Below are positions 7,752 to 16,478 of a stretch of DNA of 64,000 nucleotides, in pieces (within the stretch, counting starts at the first letter, position 1; the number at the start of each line of letters is the position of its first letter). The position numbers and the translations under genes were made by a program. The notes beneath the pieces are model-generated. The model had not been told where the DNA came from. It searched no databases and saw only the letters and a program-made list of their open reading frames with translations. Location: positions 3,173 to 67,172 of the forward strand of contig CAZUKP010000010.1 in the NCBI GenBank assembly GCA_964620915.1, read 5' to 3'. Origin of the DNA: Hyphomicrobium_A sp964620915 (GTDB lineage Bacteria; Pseudomonadota; Alphaproteobacteria; Rhizobiales; Hyphomicrobiaceae).

Positions 7752-7803
7752 TATTTGATCTCAAATAGCTTTTGGTCTAGTTTGTTGCAATGCGCAATTG
7801 CGC
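7752..7803 (+). promoter_or_regulatory. Two palindromes upstream of the NAGGN operon
   Basis: TATTTGA-TC-TCAAATA (7752-7767) is a perfect 7-2-7 inverted repeat. GCGCAATTGCGC (7792-7803) is a perfect 12-base palindrome 25 bases further on. Both lie in the only intergenic space before asnO (start 7901). They are plausible operator sites for osmotic control of the operon. No regulator gene is adjacent and no known consensus is matched. Confidence 0.35.
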
Positions 7804-7900
7804 GGCTCTTTCAGCTTGACGGCAAGGTCACTAAGCCGAAAGGCGACGCTACAGAGGCCGCCCAGCAAATCCGTAGCAGGCAAGGACAAGACGGTCTGGC

Positions 7901-9676
7901 ATGTGTGGAATAGCCGGCGAAATCCGGTTTGACGGAAGCTTTGCCGACACCACAGTGGTGTCGCGGATGACGAGAGCGCTGGCACCACGCGGCCCCGACG
8001 GCAGCGGCGTCATTGCACAGGGCCCTGTCGCCTTCGGTCATCGGCGCCTGAAAATCATCGATCTTTCAAACAAGGCTGCTCAGCCGATGATCGATCCCGA
8101 GCTGGGGCTCTCGATCGTCTTCAACGGCTGCATCTATAATTATCCAGAATTGCGGGCCGAACTCCAGGCCAAGGGCTACAGGTTTTTCTCCGAAGGCGAT
8201 ACGGAAGTCATTCTCAAGGCGTTCCATGCCTGGGGAGATAAATGCGTCGAGCGCTTCCACGGCATGTTTGCGTTCGCCATCTGCGAGCGCGAGAGCGGAA
8301 ACGTCACGCTTGCGCGCGACCGGTTCGGCATTAAGCCGCTCTACTATTCGCACAGCGGAAACGCGTTGCGCATCGCCTCGACCCTACCAGCAATTCTTGC
8401 AGCTGGAGACATCGATACCTCAGTCGATCGCGAAGCGCTGCACACCTACATGTCGTTCCATGCCGTGGTGCCGCCGCCACGCACAATCCTGAAGGGTGTG
8501 CGCAAATTGGCTCCGGCAACTGTTCGCCGATTTACGGCCGACGGCATCGCGCAGGACCGCGTCTATTGGCAGCCCGCCTACGATCGCAAGCCTGGCGATG
8601 GACAGCTCACCCGGGAGGACTGGCGTGATCGCGTTCTGGAAGCGCTGAGGACAGCGGTGAGACGGCGCATGGTTGCCGACGTCCCGGTCGGTGTCCTGCT
8701 ATCGGGGGGCGTCGACTCCAGCGTTATCGTCGGGCTCCTCGCCGAGGAGGGCCAAAAAGGCCTGATGACGTTTTCGATCGGCTTTGAAGAGGCGAACGGC
8801 GAGAAGGGTGACGAGTTCGTCTATTCCGATTTGATCGCCAAGACCTTTGAAACCGACCACCACAAAATCTTTGTTCCCTCCAGTGATCTCATGTCGGCAC
8901 TGCCCGATACCATTCACGCCATGTCGGAACCGATGGTGTCCTACGACAATATCGGCTTCTTTCTGCTGAGCCGCGAGGTCTCAAAGCACATAAAGGTCGT
9001 TCAGTCCGGGCAGGGCGCTGACGAGGTTTTCGGCGGCTACCATTGGTATCCCCCGCTCGCCAACTCCAATGACGTCGTATCCGATTACGCCAAGGTTTTC
9101 TTCGACCGAAGCCATGAGACCTTGAAAACCCAGCTGGAAGGCGATTGGATCCCCGAAGCGGACGTGAGCCGTGAACTCGTGGCCGAACACCTCATGCGTG
9201 AAGGCGCTGCGACACCCGTGGATAGAGCATTGCGTCTCGATTCCCAGATCATGCTTGTCGACGATCCCGTCAAGCGCGTCGACAACATGACAATGGCGTG
9301 GGGGCTTGAGGCCCGAGTTCCCTTCCTAGATCACGAGCTTGTGGAGCTTGCTGCAACGATCCCGCCCGACTTCAAACTTGCCGACCACGGCAAAGGCGTC
9401 TTGAAGGATGCCGCGCGATTGGTGGTGCCGAGCGAGGTCATCGATCGAAAGAAGGGGTATTTCCCCGTTCCTCAGTTGAAGTACATCGGGGGGGCCTATC
9501 TTGACCTCGTGCGCGACGCCCTGAGCTCGCAAGCCGCTCAAGAACGTGGGCTTTTTCGTCCCGAATACTTAAATCGCCTATTCGAAGACCCAACGCAGTA
9601 CATTACACCCCTGCGCGGTTCTGAGCTTTGGCAGGTGGCATTGCTGGAAATGTGGCTTCAGTCTCACGACATTTAA
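7901..9676 (+). CDS. asnO: N-acetylglutaminylglutamine amidotransferase
   Basis: Asparagine-synthase-type enzyme that amidates N-acetylglutaminylglutamine to the osmoprotectant NAGGN. 591 residues. The class II glutaminase domain starts with the nucleophile Cys2 (MCGIAGE) and contains RGPDG and FNGCIYN. The synthetase domain has the PP-loop SGGVDSS (268-274). The next two genes are the acetyltransferase/ligase and the M42 peptidase, which together form the fixed NAGGN trio (TIGR03104/03103/03106); this separates it from ordinary asparagine synthetase. Only 25 bases separate it from ngg. Confidence 0.95.
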   Translation: MCGIAGEIRFDGSFADTTVVSRMTRALAPRGPDGSGVIAQGPVAFGHRRLKIIDLSNKAAQPMIDPELGLSIVFNGCIYNYPELRAELQAKGYRFFSEGDTEVILKAFHAWGDKCVERFHGMFAFAICERESGNVTLARDRFGIKPLYYSHSGNALRIASTLPAILAAGDIDTSVDREALHTYMSFHAVVPPPRTILKGVRKLAPATVRRFTADGIAQDRVYWQPAYDRKPGDGQLTREDWRDRVLEALRTAVRRRMVADVPVGVLLSGGVDSSVIVGLLAEEGQKGLMTFSIGFEEANGEKGDEFVYSDLIAKTFETDHHKIFVPSSDLMSALPDTIHAMSEPMVSYDNIGFFLLSREVSKHIKVVQSGQGADEVFGGYHWYPPLANSNDVVSDYAKVFFDRSHETLKTQLEGDWIPEADVSRELVAEHLMREGAATPVDRALRLDSQIMLVDDPVKRVDNMTMAWGLEARVPFLDHELVELAATIPPDFKLADHGKGVLKDAARLVVPSEVIDRKKGYFPVPQLKYIGGAYLDLVRDALSSQAAQERGLFRPEYLNRLFEDPTQYITPLRGSELWQVALLEMWLQSHDI

Positions 9677-9701
9677 GTCGTACAATATTCGAGAGTTTAT
9701 C

Positions 9702-11537
9702 ATGTCTGACGGTAAGCAACACCACGAGACACCGCATCGGCCGGGGCGCGATCAGCGTACGCGCGAAGCGCTCACGCACCGCCTCAAACGCATGCGTGAC
9801 CACGGGCTCAAACCGCCGATTGAGCATTTGGCCGGCGAGCCCTCGACCGCATTCCCGAACTTTTCGCTCGACTGCGGCTGGGGACGCCTCATCTTCGGGC
9901 AAACATTCACAGAACCCGAAACGCTCATCGCGACACTCCAGCAAGAGCTACCCGAGCGGCGCGACATAGCCATCTACATTCGAAACCCGCATGTCTTGCT
10001 CGCGAATGCCCCGCAAGACGCTTTCCTGGATCCCTCCCACACATTTCGGGTCAACCTCTCCACCTACCGCGCTTCACGTCGCCAACTGAAGGGTTTCTTC
10101 ATTCGGCGGCTGACGTCTGCCGCTGACGCCGAATCGATCAACCGCATCTATGCCGCGCGTGGAATGGTGCCTGTCGCACCTGAGTTCTTCTGGTCGCGTC
10201 GCGATGCGCGCTCAATCAGCTACTTCGTGGCTGAGGACAACGCGACTGGCGCTGTACTTGGTACGGTGACAGGCGTCGACCATTTCAAGGCCTTCAACGA
10301 TCAGGAACGCGGCTCCTCCCTGTGGTGTCTGGCCGTGGATCCGCAGTGCCGCCTGCCCGGAGTAGGCGAAGCACTGGTGCGCCGACTGATCGAGCACTTT
10401 GGTGCGCGAGGTGCTTCCTACCTCGATCTATCCGTCTTGCATGACAACGAACAAGCGATCTCGCTTTATGAAAAGCTTGGCTTCCAACGCGTGCCCTTCT
10501 TCTCGGTGAAGCGCAAGAACCAGATCAACGAGACGCTGTTTGCTGGACCCGAAATTGATAGCGCCCTGAACCCCTATGCCAAAATCATTGTCCGAGAAGC
10601 CCGTCGCCGCGGCATTCAGGTTGAGGTGACGGACGCTGAAGGCGGATTCTTCCGGCTCTCCTATGGCGGACGTTCGGTCCATTGCCGCGAGAGCCTTTCG
10701 GAACTGACATCTGCGGTTGCCATGTCGATCTGCGACGACAAAGCAGTAACGGCTCGCGTCGTCGCCAGAGCCGGAGTTCGTGTCCCTGAGCAGATTGCGG
10801 CTGATGCCGGACCAACTGAAATCGATGCCTTTCTCAAACGGCACGGAAAGGTTGTCGTAAAGCCTGCACGCGGCGAACAAGGGCGCGGCATCGCAGTGGG
10901 CTTGTCGACGATGCCGGAAACCGAGGCGGCCATGGCGGAGGCGCGAAAGGTCTCTGATTCGGTGCTTTTGGAAGAATTCGCTCAGGGCGAGGATCTCCGA
11001 CTCGTTGTAATCAACTACAGGCTCGTTGCTGCTGCCGTTCGCAAACCGGCCAGCGTCATCGGCGACGGGAAGCGGACAGTCAAGCAATTGATCGAATCAC
11101 AGAGCCGACGGCGCTCTGCTGCGACAGGGGGTGAATCGAGCATTCCCCTCGACGCGGAAACCGAGCGCACAATCCGGGCAACCGGTCACGAGTTCACAAG
11201 CGTCTTGCCAGAGGGGGAGGAATTGCAAGTCCGCAAGACCGCAAACCTGCACACAGGTGGCACAATTCACGACGTCACCGATACCGTCCATCCAGTACTG
11301 GTCGAGGCCAGCATCAAGGCGGCCCGCGCCATCAACATCCCCGTCGTTGGCATTGATCTTATGGTTAAATCGCCGCGGGGACCGGAGTATTCCTTCATAG
11401 AAGCCAATGAGCGCCCCGGACTCGCCAATCATGAGCCGCAACCCACGGCAGAACGTTTTATCGACTTGCTATTCCCCCTGTCAGTGCCGACTGCTATGCG
11501 TCAAGCTCTGTCCGAGACCGCGGAGGTAAGGGGCTAA
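9702..11537 (+). CDS. ngg: N-acetylglutaminylglutamine synthetase (GNAT + ATP-grasp)
   Basis: 611-residue two-domain enzyme. A GNAT acetyltransferase domain (~125-270, with LWCLAVDPQCRLPGVGEALV as the acetyl-CoA loop) precedes an ATP-grasp ligase domain (~330-595, with VVKPARGEQGRGIAVG, the ATP-binding strand LLEEFAQGEDLR and FIEANERPGL near the end). It makes the acetylated Gln-Gln dipeptide that AsnO then amidates. Domain order and neighbours match the NAGGN system of Pseudomonas and Sinorhizobium. It lies 3 bases from the M42 gene. Confidence 0.95.
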   Translation: MSDGKQHHETPHRPGRDQRTREALTHRLKRMRDHGLKPPIEHLAGEPSTAFPNFSLDCGWGRLIFGQTFTEPETLIATLQQELPERRDIAIYIRNPHVLLANAPQDAFLDPSHTFRVNLSTYRASRRQLKGFFIRRLTSAADAESINRIYAARGMVPVAPEFFWSRRDARSISYFVAEDNATGAVLGTVTGVDHFKAFNDQERGSSLWCLAVDPQCRLPGVGEALVRRLIEHFGARGASYLDLSVLHDNEQAISLYEKLGFQRVPFFSVKRKNQINETLFAGPEIDSALNPYAKIIVREARRRGIQVEVTDAEGGFFRLSYGGRSVHCRESLSELTSAVAMSICDDKAVTARVVARAGVRVPEQIAADAGPTEIDAFLKRHGKVVVKPARGEQGRGIAVGLSTMPETEAAMAEARKVSDSVLLEEFAQGEDLRLVVINYRLVAAAVRKPASVIGDGKRTVKQLIESQSRRRSAATGGESSIPLDAETERTIRATGHEFTSVLPEGEELQVRKTANLHTGGTIHDVTDTVHPVLVEASIKAARAINIPVVGIDLMVKSPRGPEYSFIEANERPGLANHEPQPTAERFIDLLFPLSVPTAMRQALSETAEVRG

Positions 11538-11540
11538 CGC

Positions 11541-12670
11541 ATGACGACCAGACTGGCGATCGACGCAGACTATCTCTTGGAGATGCTGCAAGGGCTGCTG
11601 GAGATCCCAAGTCCTACCGGTTACACGGATCCCATCGTCCGATACGTCACCCGCGAATTGGAGCGGCTTGGCCTGAAAGTGGACATTACGCGTCGCGGAG
11701 CAATCCGCGCCATTAGGCCCGGCCAAAAACGGCGCGGAGCACGCGCCATCGTTTCGCATCTCGATACCCTTGGCGCACAAGTCAAGGAGCTGAAGGATAA
11801 CGGGCGCCTTGGGCTCGTGCCGATCGGCCATTGGTCGGCGCGCTTTGCTGAAGGAGCGCGCGCGACGCTTTTCGCCGAAAAGGGAGCCTATCGGGGCACG
11901 ATCCTGCCGCTCAAAGCGTCCGGTCACACCTACAATGAAGAAATCGACAGCATGCCCTTCGGCTGGAATTACGTCGAACTGCGCGTCGATGCGTTAGCTC
12001 GAGATAAAGCAGACATCCTGCGCCTCGGCATCGACGTGGGCGATATCATTTCAATCGACCCACAGTCGGAGTTTCTCGAGAACGGTTTCCTCATATCGCG
12101 CCACCTCGACAATAAAGCCGGCGTCGCGCTGATGTTGGCCGCACTCAAGGCGCTTCAAGACGAGAAGGCCGAGACGCCTGTCGACGTTCATTGGCTCTTT
12201 ACGATCGCAGAAGAGGTGGGCGTTGGCGCTTCGTCGATCATCACCCAGGACGTCGTCTCCATCGTTACGGTCGACAACGGCACGACTGCGCCCGGACAGA
12301 ACTCCGACGAATTTGGCGTCACGATCGCCATGGCGGACCAAACCGGTCCCTTCGACTACCACCTGACGAAGAAGCTCGTCGAACTGTGCCGCGCCAACGA
12401 GATCCGCTATCAGAAAGATATTTTCCGCTTCTATCGGTCGGATTCGGCGAGCGCAATTGAAGCTGGCGCCGATGTACGCCATGCCCTCATCACCTTCGGC
12501 GTCGACGCTTCGCACGGCTACGAGCGCATCCACATGCACGCGTTGCGCTCTCTTGCGGAACTGATCACTTCGTACGTGACAAGCCCTGTCGCCATCAAGC
12601 GTGACTTTGTCCCGACCGCCGACGTTAGCGGCTTCACCCGGCAGTCGACGAAGAAGGCCAAGCAAAAGCT
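11541..12670 (+). CDS. NAGGN-system M42 family peptidase (3' end in assembly gap)
   Basis: Metallopeptidase-fold protein of the osmoprotectant NAGGN trio. 376 residues are readable before the N run, and the family is about this long, so few residues are missing. Metal-site motifs are present: SHLDTLGA (H73, D75), SRHLDNKAGVAL (~190-200), the catalytic pair in TIAEEVGVG and VDASHGYERIHMHAL near the C-terminus. It starts 3 bases after ngg. Its role in NAGGN metabolism (processing or turnover) is not established. Translation through the N run into downstream sequence is artefactual. Confidence 0.9.
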
Positions 12671-12770
12671 NNNNNNNNNNNNNNNNNNNNNNNNNNNNNN
12701 NNNNNNNNNNNNNNNNNNNNNNNNNNNNNNNNNNNNNNNNNNNNNNNNNNNNNNNNNNNNNNNNNNNNNN
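12671..12770. other. Assembly gap (100 N)
   Basis: Exactly 100 N, the usual placeholder for a gap of unknown length. The 3' end of the M42 peptidase gene on the left and the 3' end of a minus-strand hypothetical gene on the right are lost in it. The true distance, and any genes between them, cannot be known from this sequence. Confidence 0.99.
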
Positions 12771-13180
12771 TTAAAGCTACGCTCGTTCCCAATTTCGAGG
12801 GCACCACGCACGACAAGCATCATGATCTGCTCGTCGGTGCAAATGCGACGGCAGCCAACAGGCATGAAACCCAAACTCCTGCACCGCTCGTGCATGACCG
12901 CCCGCATAAATGCAAAGACGCGGGCGATGAAGGCTGGACCATCGGCAGGACCCAATCGCTCGTCACCAAGCTGGAAGGCATGCTCCCACGCTCCGATCCG
13001 GCCGCTGGAGCACCCGTGACAGAAACAGCGCGCAACATCGAGAATGAAGACCTCGATGGGAGACAGATGCATGGACTCTGCAAAGGGCAGCTCCTCATCG
13101 CACAGGCAGTCATGTCCTTCGTCGTGCTCGCTCAAACCAGGTCCTGTCACGGTCGGCTTCTTGGGTCTATGAAACCCCAT
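12771..13180 (-). CDS. Cysteine-rich hypothetical protein (3' end in assembly gap)
   Basis: About 136 residues from the ATG at 13180 run into the gap without a stop. Eight cysteines are spread as CLC, CFCHGC, C..., and GCRRIC, interspersed with HEER-like helices (IARVFAFMRAVMHERC). This suggests a metal-binding or disulfide-rich soluble protein; no signal peptide is seen. Upstream of the ATG is only a weak GAGAG. It follows the small gene at 13271-13480 by 90 bases on the same strand. I do not recognise the family. Confidence 0.55.
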
Positions 13181-13270
13181 CGGTGTCTCTCACTTCATCC
13201 TGGGCGCGCGTTGTTCGTTTCACGGTGCTTCAGGCGCCAACCGGTCAGCGCCGCCGTGGGGTTCTTGAAA

Positions 13271-13480
13271 TCAGTCGATCATGGTCATGCCCTGGAACGA
13301 CTCTGTCTCGGCAATCGCATCCAAAAGCCGTGAAAAGCGATTTGCTCCAAACTCAATGAAAACTGCGAACATCGCGCAAACGGCGATCTGCACGACCGGT
13401 GGTTCAACAGTGTCTGAGGATGGCCGGCCCACGCCATGGGGGAGGGCACCGAGGCTCATTAAGTCGTCTCCAATCAGCAT
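13271..13480 (-). CDS. Small hypothetical protein
   Basis: 69 residues from the ATG at 13480; a TTG at 13501 would add 7. An AGG lies about 10 bases upstream. The centre is hydrophobic (VVQIAVCAMFAVFIEFGANRF), possibly one membrane segment or a buried helix, and the rest is acidic. It is followed on the same strand by the cysteine-rich protein. Coding nature is likely but not certain, and I recognise no family. Confidence 0.45.
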   Translation of the reverse strand: MLIGDDLMSLGALPHGVGRPSSDTVEPPVVQIAVCAMFAVFIEFGANRFSRLLDAIAETESFQGMTMID

Positions 13481-13759
13481 GTTAATCTTGCCTGCCCGCA
13501 AGCGGTCAGTTGGAAGCGTTATTCTGTACTTGCTGCGTATAGAATATAATGCTGACTCAGTTCGTCAACAATAAACTTGAGCGCAAGCGTCAGATTTTCA
13601 CGGTTCCAAACTGCACTGGCCGCATCCTGCTTTCCCTCGCCCGAGAACGGCGAGACATCCCGGTCGTCTACACCAACATGAGCGCGGCACCGTTGTGCAT
13701 TTGTAACAACGCGACTCCGCCAACCGTATCTGTCTGCGAAGTAATATGAGGAGAATAAA

Positions 13760-14161
13760 ATGCGGGTCAGCCCTCGTTCGAAAGCTCTCGTCACAGCGTT
13801 GGGCGTTCTTTTCTTTAGCGCTGCTCCGTCATGGGCCTTCGACGAGAAGCCTTACGACACAACAAGTTTTGATGCTGCTCAGAGCGCCAACAAAGCAATT
13901 GTTGTTGACGTGTTTGCCCCATGGTGTCCGACCTGCCGAGCGCAGCAACAAGTCTTTGAAATGCTCAAGGACAAGCCGGAGTACGAGGACATCACCATTT
14001 TCAAAGTGGACTTCGACAACCAGAAGGACGCTTTGAAGCGCTTCAATGTGCGCCAGCAAAGCACGCTGATTGCCTTCAAGGGCGATACGGAGACCGGACG
14101 ATCTGCGGGGGTGACCAGGTCTGATGCGATCGAGTCACTGTTCAAGACGACCCTCAAGTAG
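13760..14161 (+). CDS. Periplasmic thioredoxin-family protein
   Basis: 133 residues. A signal peptide (residues ~8-26, cleavage near SWA-F) is followed by one thioredoxin fold with the active site W55-C56-P-T-C59. The cis-proline region is altered (RQQSTLIAFKG, where thioredoxin has a TP step). GAGGAG lies 6 bases upstream of the ATG. The next gene (12-base gap) is a CcdA/DsbD-type electron carrier, so this protein is probably its periplasmic partner, reducing disulfides or sulfenic acids on client proteins. Clients are unknown. Confidence 0.85.
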   Translation: MRVSPRSKALVTALGVLFFSAAPSWAFDEKPYDTTSFDAAQSANKAIVVDVFAPWCPTCRAQQQVFEMLKDKPEYEDITIFKVDFDNQKDALKRFNVRQQSTLIAFKGDTETGRSAGVTRSDAIESLFKTTLK

Positions 14162-14173
14162 CAGGAGCCACTA

Positions 14174-14896
14174 ATGGCCATCGGGAGCGCCTTCTTTGCC
14201 TTGCTCGCAGGTCTGCTGTCAGCACTCTCGCCTTGCGTCCTGCCATTGCTGCCGATCATCCTGGCAACGGCGATCAGCGAGCATCGCCTTGGTCCGGCAG
14301 CGCTTGCGGGCGGCCTTGCGCTCTCGTTCACGGTGATCGGATTATTTGTTGCGACGATCGGCTATGGCATTGGTCTTGATGTCGGTGTCTTTCGCATCTT
14401 TGGCGCGCTCCTGCTGATCACAATCGGCGTCATACTTCTGGTCCCCCAACTTCAAACCCAATTCGCGGCGGCCGCGGCTCCCATCAGCGGCTGGACAGAG
14501 CAGCGCTTTGGTGGCCTCGAAACAACCGGGCTCAAGGGCCAGTTCGCACTCGGCCTACTGCTTGGCGCCGTGTGGAGCCCGTGTGTCGGACCCACACTCG
14601 GCGCTGCTTCGATCCTCGCCGCACAGGGCAAGGATCTCGTTCAGGTTGCCTTCGTGATGCTTGCCTTTGGCGTGGGCGCCGCGCTGCCACTGCTCGTCCT
14701 CGGCATGCTTTCGCGGGAAGCGCTTTTGAACTGGCGCAGCCGGCTTATGGAGGCCGGCAGGGGCGGCAAGATAATTCTCGGGACCTTGCTTGTGGCCGTC
14801 GGCCTCTTCATCGTCACCGGCCTCGATAAAAGGGTGGAGACCGTACTCGTTGAGGCGTCGCCGGCTTGGCTGACGGAGCTCACGACCCGGTTCTAA
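14174..14896 (+). CDS. CcdA/DsbD-type transmembrane thiol-electron carrier
   Basis: 240 residues with about six membrane helices. It transfers electrons from cytoplasmic thioredoxin across the inner membrane. The two redox cysteines sit in the expected symmetric motifs, LSPC21VLP in helix 1 and WSPC137VGPT in helix 4. GGAG lies just upstream of the ATG. With the preceding periplasmic thioredoxin it forms a complete two-protein relay, so the partner is probably that protein rather than a cytochrome c maturation factor; no ccm genes are nearby. Confidence 0.87.
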   Translation: MAIGSAFFALLAGLLSALSPCVLPLLPIILATAISEHRLGPAALAGGLALSFTVIGLFVATIGYGIGLDVGVFRIFGALLLITIGVILLVPQLQTQFAAAAAPISGWTEQRFGGLETTGLKGQFALGLLLGAVWSPCVGPTLGAASILAAQGKDLVQVAFVMLAFGVGAALPLLVLGMLSREALLNWRSRLMEAGRGGKIILGTLLVAVGLFIVTGLDKRVETVLVEASPAWLTELTTRF

Positions 14897-15047
14897 GTGC
14901 CCTCCTGCACTTGAAGCTACTTTGCCGCGCCTCGCGCCAAAAGCGCTTAGAAGCACGCCGGGGCATGCTTTCTGATGTTGCCCGCACTCGCGAACACCCG
15001 TAGGCTGAGGATCCAGTTTGCTGGGGGATTTTCGGGGGGAAAGAACC

Positions 15048-15383
15048 ATGCGTTTTGGAACCATCTTCATATTGGCGGCCGGCGCCGTACTGGCCTCAAC
15101 TGCCAGTGCCGGGGCAGACGACACCGGCCTTGCCTATTCACACACGCTGCGCAAGGAAGGCGGCCGGATGTGCATGGTAGATCACTTTCATTCTGGCTCG
15201 GGCGAAGGGCGTTCGAAGGCTACTGCACAGAAGGCTGCGATGCGCTCTTGGGCCAGCTTCACCAACTTCGAGTACGGCACCGTGTGGGCGCGCTGGTCCC
15301 TCGCGAAGAACAAGTCGACGCGTTACACGAAGGAATCCGTCGGATGGAGCGCCACGGTTGAAGCGCGCCCCTGCCGCCGGTAG
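15048..15383 (+). CDS. Small secreted protein (hypothetical, conserved in Rhizobiales)
   Basis: 111 residues from the ATG at 15048 (purine-rich GGGGGAAAG upstream); an in-frame ATG at 15018 would disrupt the signal peptide. Signal MRFGTIFILAAGAVLASTASA is followed by a mature domain containing MCMVDHFHSGSGEG and WASFTNFEYGTVWARW and ending with CRR. The layout (two cysteines, HFH motif, Trp-rich centre) resembles a small periplasmic family I have seen only as hypothetical in Rhizobiales. No function is known. Confidence 0.7.
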   Translation: MRFGTIFILAAGAVLASTASAGADDTGLAYSHTLRKEGGRMCMVDHFHSGSGEGRSKATAQKAAMRSWASFTNFEYGTVWARWSLAKNKSTRYTKESVGWSATVEARPCRR

Positions 15384-15473
15384 CCAAGGCTTGCCGCGTG
15401 GCTATACGCGTGATGGTTGGCGCAACCAGCTTCTTCTGTTACCGCAGGGCCAAAATCACCCCGCTTCCCTGTG

Positions 15474-16478
15474 ATGGAGCGAGACGTGCGCCTCCTCGTA
15501 ACCTTCATAGCCGCTTTCGGCTGTAACTACGTTCTGACGCGCGCATTTCTCACGCTTTTGCGCGATCGTGCCATTCTCGCGCTGCCCAATGAGCGAACAA
15601 TGCACGACGGGGCGATCCCGAAAGGGGGCGGCGCACCGCTTGTTCTCGTGGCGCTCTTAACGACACTGCTGTTATGGCCTTGGACTCCCTTCATTCTGAC
15701 CACCGCGCTCGCCGCCACCGCGCTTGGCCTGGTCTCGTGGAAAGACGACGTCAACGGGGTTTCTAAGACCGTACGCGCCTGGTCACACGTTGCGGCCAGC
15801 ATCGCCTGTGTTCTCGCACTGCCCAGCGACGCACTCGTCTTTCAGGGACTGCTGCCGCTCGCACTCGACCGGCTCGTCGCCGCCGGTGCGTTGGCCCTAT
15901 TCGTCAATTTCTATAACTTCATGGACGGCATCGATGGAATGGCCGGCGTTGAAACCTTGGCAATCGCTATCGGGTACGTCGCAGTATCGCTGCTCGCCGG
16001 CAGTGAACCGCCCGCATCAGGGCTTGCGATCGCCGTGGCTGGAGCAACGACCGCCTTCCTGTTTTGGAACTGGCACCCTGCGCGTCTTTTTCTCGGCGAC
16101 GTTGGCAGCGTCCCGCTCGGCCTGATAACAGGAGCACTCATGCTCGATCTCGCCTGGAGGACGTCGCTCGCCGCAGCGCTCGTGTTACCGCTCTACTTCA
16201 TGGCAGATGCCGGGATCACGTTGGTTCGCCGCCTCGCATCAGGCGAAAAACTGTGGCAGGCGCATCGCACGCACTTCTATCAACGCAGCACGCAAGTGCT
16301 CGGATCGCACGCGCGCGTCGTACAGCGCGTTGCACTCTGCAATCTCGCGCTCATCGGTGCCGCGATGTTGACGCTCTCCCATCCACTTGTCGGTTTTTTC
16401 GCTGGGCTTCTCGCCGTCGCACTCCTACTTCTCAGCTTGGAGTACACAGCCCGCAAGGGTCAGCCACCGACGACCTGA
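15474..16478 (+). CDS. Polyprenyl-phosphate glycosyl-1-phosphate transferase (WecA/MraY family)
   Basis: Integral membrane enzyme, 334 residues, about ten helices, moving a sugar-1-phosphate from a UDP-sugar to undecaprenyl phosphate. Family motifs are present: NFYNFMDGIDGMAG (Mg-binding), WNWHPARLFLGDVGS and AHRTHFYQR (the HxH-Y-QR substrate loop). The start is placed at the ATG at 15474, directly before the first helix; a TTG at 15417 is possible, and neither has a clear Shine-Dalgarno. It converges on the CoA-binding gene with a 19-base overlap. It is not MraY itself and probably serves exo- or O-polysaccharide synthesis. Confidence 0.85.
   Translation: MERDVRLLVTFIAAFGCNYVLTRAFLTLLRDRAILALPNERTMHDGAIPKGGGAPLVLVALLTTLLLWPWTPFILTTALAATALGLVSWKDDVNGVSKTVRAWSHVAASIACVLALPSDALVFQGLLPLALDRLVAAGALALFVNFYNFMDGIDGMAGVETLAIAIGYVAVSLLAGSEPPASGLAIAVAGATTAFLFWNWHPARLFLGDVGSVPLGLITGALMLDLAWRTSLAAALVLPLYFMADAGITLVRRLASGEKLWQAHRTHFYQRSTQVLGSHARVVQRVALCNLALIGAAMLTLSHPLVGFFAGLLAVALLLLSLEYTARKGQPPTT

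Noticed and set aside
12518..13180. A continuous minus-strand frame reading through the N run into the M42 gene
   Set aside because: Continuity is produced by 100 N and has no meaning; the left part is antisense to the M42 peptidase.
13519..13794. 91-codon minus-strand frame before the thioredoxin gene
   Set aside because: It overlaps the thioredoxin start and its Shine-Dalgarno and shows no protein-like pattern.
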